Assembly (NCBI GenBank): GCA_035513995.1
Contig: DATKBL010000077.1
Location: 1-5,965, forward strand
Source: DASUTW01 sp035513995
GTDB lineage: Bacteria > Actinomycetota > UBA4738 > CALAEC01
Length of the DNA: 5,965 nt
Direction of reading: 5' to 3'
In this document: positions 5,133-5,965 of the stretch, piece after piece
Layout: every line of letters starts with the position of its first letter
Position numbering within the stretch: the first letter of the stretch is position 1
Program-made: the position numbers and the translations under genes
Notes under the pieces: model-generated
Seen by the model: only the letters and a program-made list of their open reading frames with translations
What the model was told of the DNA's origin: nothing
Database searches by the model: none

Positions 5133-5642
5133 ATGATGCAAGCGAGGACGCTGAGCGTGACGGAGAGCGGGCGGCTGGGTGAGCTGTACGAGCGGCACGC
5201 CCCCGAGGCGGTGCGGCTCGGTTACCTCATCACCGGGGACGCCGCGCTCTCCGAGGATCTGGTGCACGAGGCGTTCGTCAAGCTGCTGGGGCGGTTCCGC
5301 GACCTGCGGAACCCCGACGCGTTCCACTGGTACCTGCGCAAGACCGTCGTCAACCTCGCGCGGTCGCACTTCCGCCACGCGAGGGTCGAGCGCGAGTACG
5401 CGGAGCGTGAGGGTCGTCGGCCGGCGGAGCAGGCGGACGCCGATCCCACCGGGCGCGACGAGATGTGGACCGCGCTGGCAAGGCTGTCGGAGCGTCAGCG
5501 GGCCGCGATCGTGCTCCGCTACTACGAGGACCTGACCGAGGCGCAGACGGCCGACGTGATGGGCGTCCGCCTGGGCACCGTGAAATCGCTGGTCGCGCGG
5601 GGCATGGCCCGGCTGCGAGAGGAGATGGGTAGCGATGACTGA
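5133..5642 (+). CDS. ECF (group IV) RNA polymerase sigma factor, SigE-like
   Basis: A 169-aa sigma factor containing only regions 2 and 4, the ECF layout. Region 2 (about residues 15-85) includes the RNA-polymerase- and -10-binding segments YLITGDAALSEDLVHEAFVK (31-50) and FHWYLRKTVVNLARSHFR (64-81). A short linker rich in Ala, Asp and Pro follows (94-107), then region 4 (about 109-163) with LARLSERQRAAIVLRYYEDL and the -35-recognition helix-turn-helix DVMGVRLGTVKSLVARGMAR (141-160). The YLITGD..LSEDLVHEA pattern resembles the actinobacterial SigE-like group. No extra C-terminal domain is present. It follows the two-component genes by 47 nt, which hold an ECF-like promoter, and overlaps the next gene by 8 nt. 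Its regulon is unknown; an envelope-stress role is suggested only by the company of a sensor kinase and a membrane protein. Confidence 0.95.
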   Translation: MMQARTLSVTESGRLGELYERHAPEAVRLGYLITGDAALSEDLVHEAFVKLLGRFRDLRNPDAFHWYLRKTVVNLARSHFRHARVEREYAEREGRRPAEQADADPTGRDEMWTALARLSERQRAAIVLRYYEDLTEAQTADVMGVRLGTVKSLVARGMARLREEMGSDD

Positions 5643-5965
5643 CTTCAACGACGAGCTGCGAGAGGCGCTGAGCCGGAAGGCCGCGGACGCGCCGCGGCCC
5701 GGGGGGATCCCCGACGGCGTGCTGCGCCGGGCCCGGCGACGCCGGGCGGCCAACGCGGCCCTGGCGGGGGGGCTGGCCCTGACCCTCGCCTTCGGGGGGT
5801 TCCTCGGGGTGCGGGCCGCGATGGACGCGGCGGCCCCAGAGCCGGAGGTGATCCCGGCGAGCCCGAGCGAGCCGAGCCCCGAGCCGACGATGACCCCGTC
5901 GCCGGAGCCCACGGAAACGGCCGAGCCCAGCCCGGAGCCGACCGAGGAGCCGCCGGTCGACCTGC
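5635..5965 (+). CDS. Single-pass membrane protein, candidate anti-sigma regulator (3' end beyond window)
   Basis: The first 110 residues of an open frame that continues past the window. It starts at ATG 5635 (MTDFNDELREALSRKAAD), overlapping the sigma gene by 8 nt, with GGAG 10 nt upstream, so translation is coupled to the sigma factor. Residues 1-37 are cytoplasmic and end in an arginine cluster (RRARRRR, 31-37); 41-59 form one transmembrane helix (N-in, C-out); 67-107 are a Pro/Glu/Ser/Thr-rich outer stalk with repeated SPEPT. Genes in this position after ECF sigma factors usually encode their regulators, and the topology fits an anti-sigma factor. However, the short cytoplasmic part has no HxxxCxxC zinc motif and is too short for a typical anti-sigma domain, so the partner role is inferred. 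I do not recognise a named family. Confidence 0.8.
   Translation, partial: MTDFNDELREALSRKAADAPRPGGIPDGVLRRARRRRAANAALAGGLALTLAFGGFLGVRAAMDAAAPEPEVIPASPSEPSPEPTMTPSPEPTETAEPSPEPTEEPPVDL
5875..5943 (+). repeat. Degenerate SPEPT-coding repeats in the outer stalk
   Basis: Three copies of Ser-Pro-Glu-Pro-Thr (residues 81-85, 89-93 and 99-103 of the membrane protein) separated by 3 and 5 residues; related SEPS precedes them. The DNA copies use different codons (agccccgagccgacg, tcgccggagcccacg, agcccggagccgacc), so this looks like a maintained low-complexity stalk rather than a fresh duplication. Such stalks typically span the cell wall or are glycosylated. Confidence 0.6.

Noticed and set aside
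4542..5912. 456-codon minus-strand open frame opposite the kinase and sigma genes
   Set aside because: It is the antisense shadow of two convincing plus-strand genes; no motif is visible.

Overview
The window is very GC-rich (visibly about 70%), almost fully coding, uses GTG as well as ATG starts, and packs genes with 1, 4 and 8-nt overlaps. Together with the gene families present (SigE-like ECF sigma factor, 4-TM histidine kinase, PPOX-family flavoprotein), this suggests a high-GC Actinomycetota. I cannot name a genus. No tRNA, rRNA, CRISPR array, transposase or attachment site is visible, and no gene-free stretch exceeds about 125 nt.

Left half, all on the minus strand (read right to left): a secreted Spondin_N-domain protein (2338-3078), a strong GC-rich hairpin directly behind it (2290-2335), then a tightly coupled folate operon: folP (dihydropteroate synthase, 1443-2276), an alpha/beta hydrolase with an Asp nucleophile (625-1446), a PPOX/split-barrel flavoprotein (179-628) and the N-terminal half of folB (dihydroneopterin aldolase, 1-179, cut by the window edge). 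Stop and start codons overlap at every junction of this run, so the hydrolase and the flavoprotein sit inside the folate operon as co-translated members.

Right half, all on the plus strand: an OmpR/PhoB-type response regulator (3203-3886), its histidine kinase (3883-5085, ATGA overlap), a SigE-like ECF sigma factor (5133-5642) and the start of a single-pass membrane protein with a Pro/Glu/Thr-rich outer segment (5635 to window end), whose position fits a sigma-factor regulator. The architecture recalls two-component systems that drive an envelope-stress ECF sigma factor (sigE-cseABC of Streptomyces), but with a different gene order and a kinase that has almost no extracytoplasmic sensor.

Two regulatory sites stand out. 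The divergent region between the spondin gene and the response regulator holds a symmetric array of four hexamers, CCTTRC-N5-CCTTRC-N8-GYAAGG-N5-GYAAGG (3140-3181). Its two halves are direct repeats with 11-bp spacing, the layout typical of OmpR-family binding sites, so it is a good candidate for an autoregulatory operator controlling both directions. The short gap before the sigma gene holds GGAACC-N16-CGTCTT (5087-5114), which looks like an ECF-type promoter and suggests autoregulation of the sigma factor.
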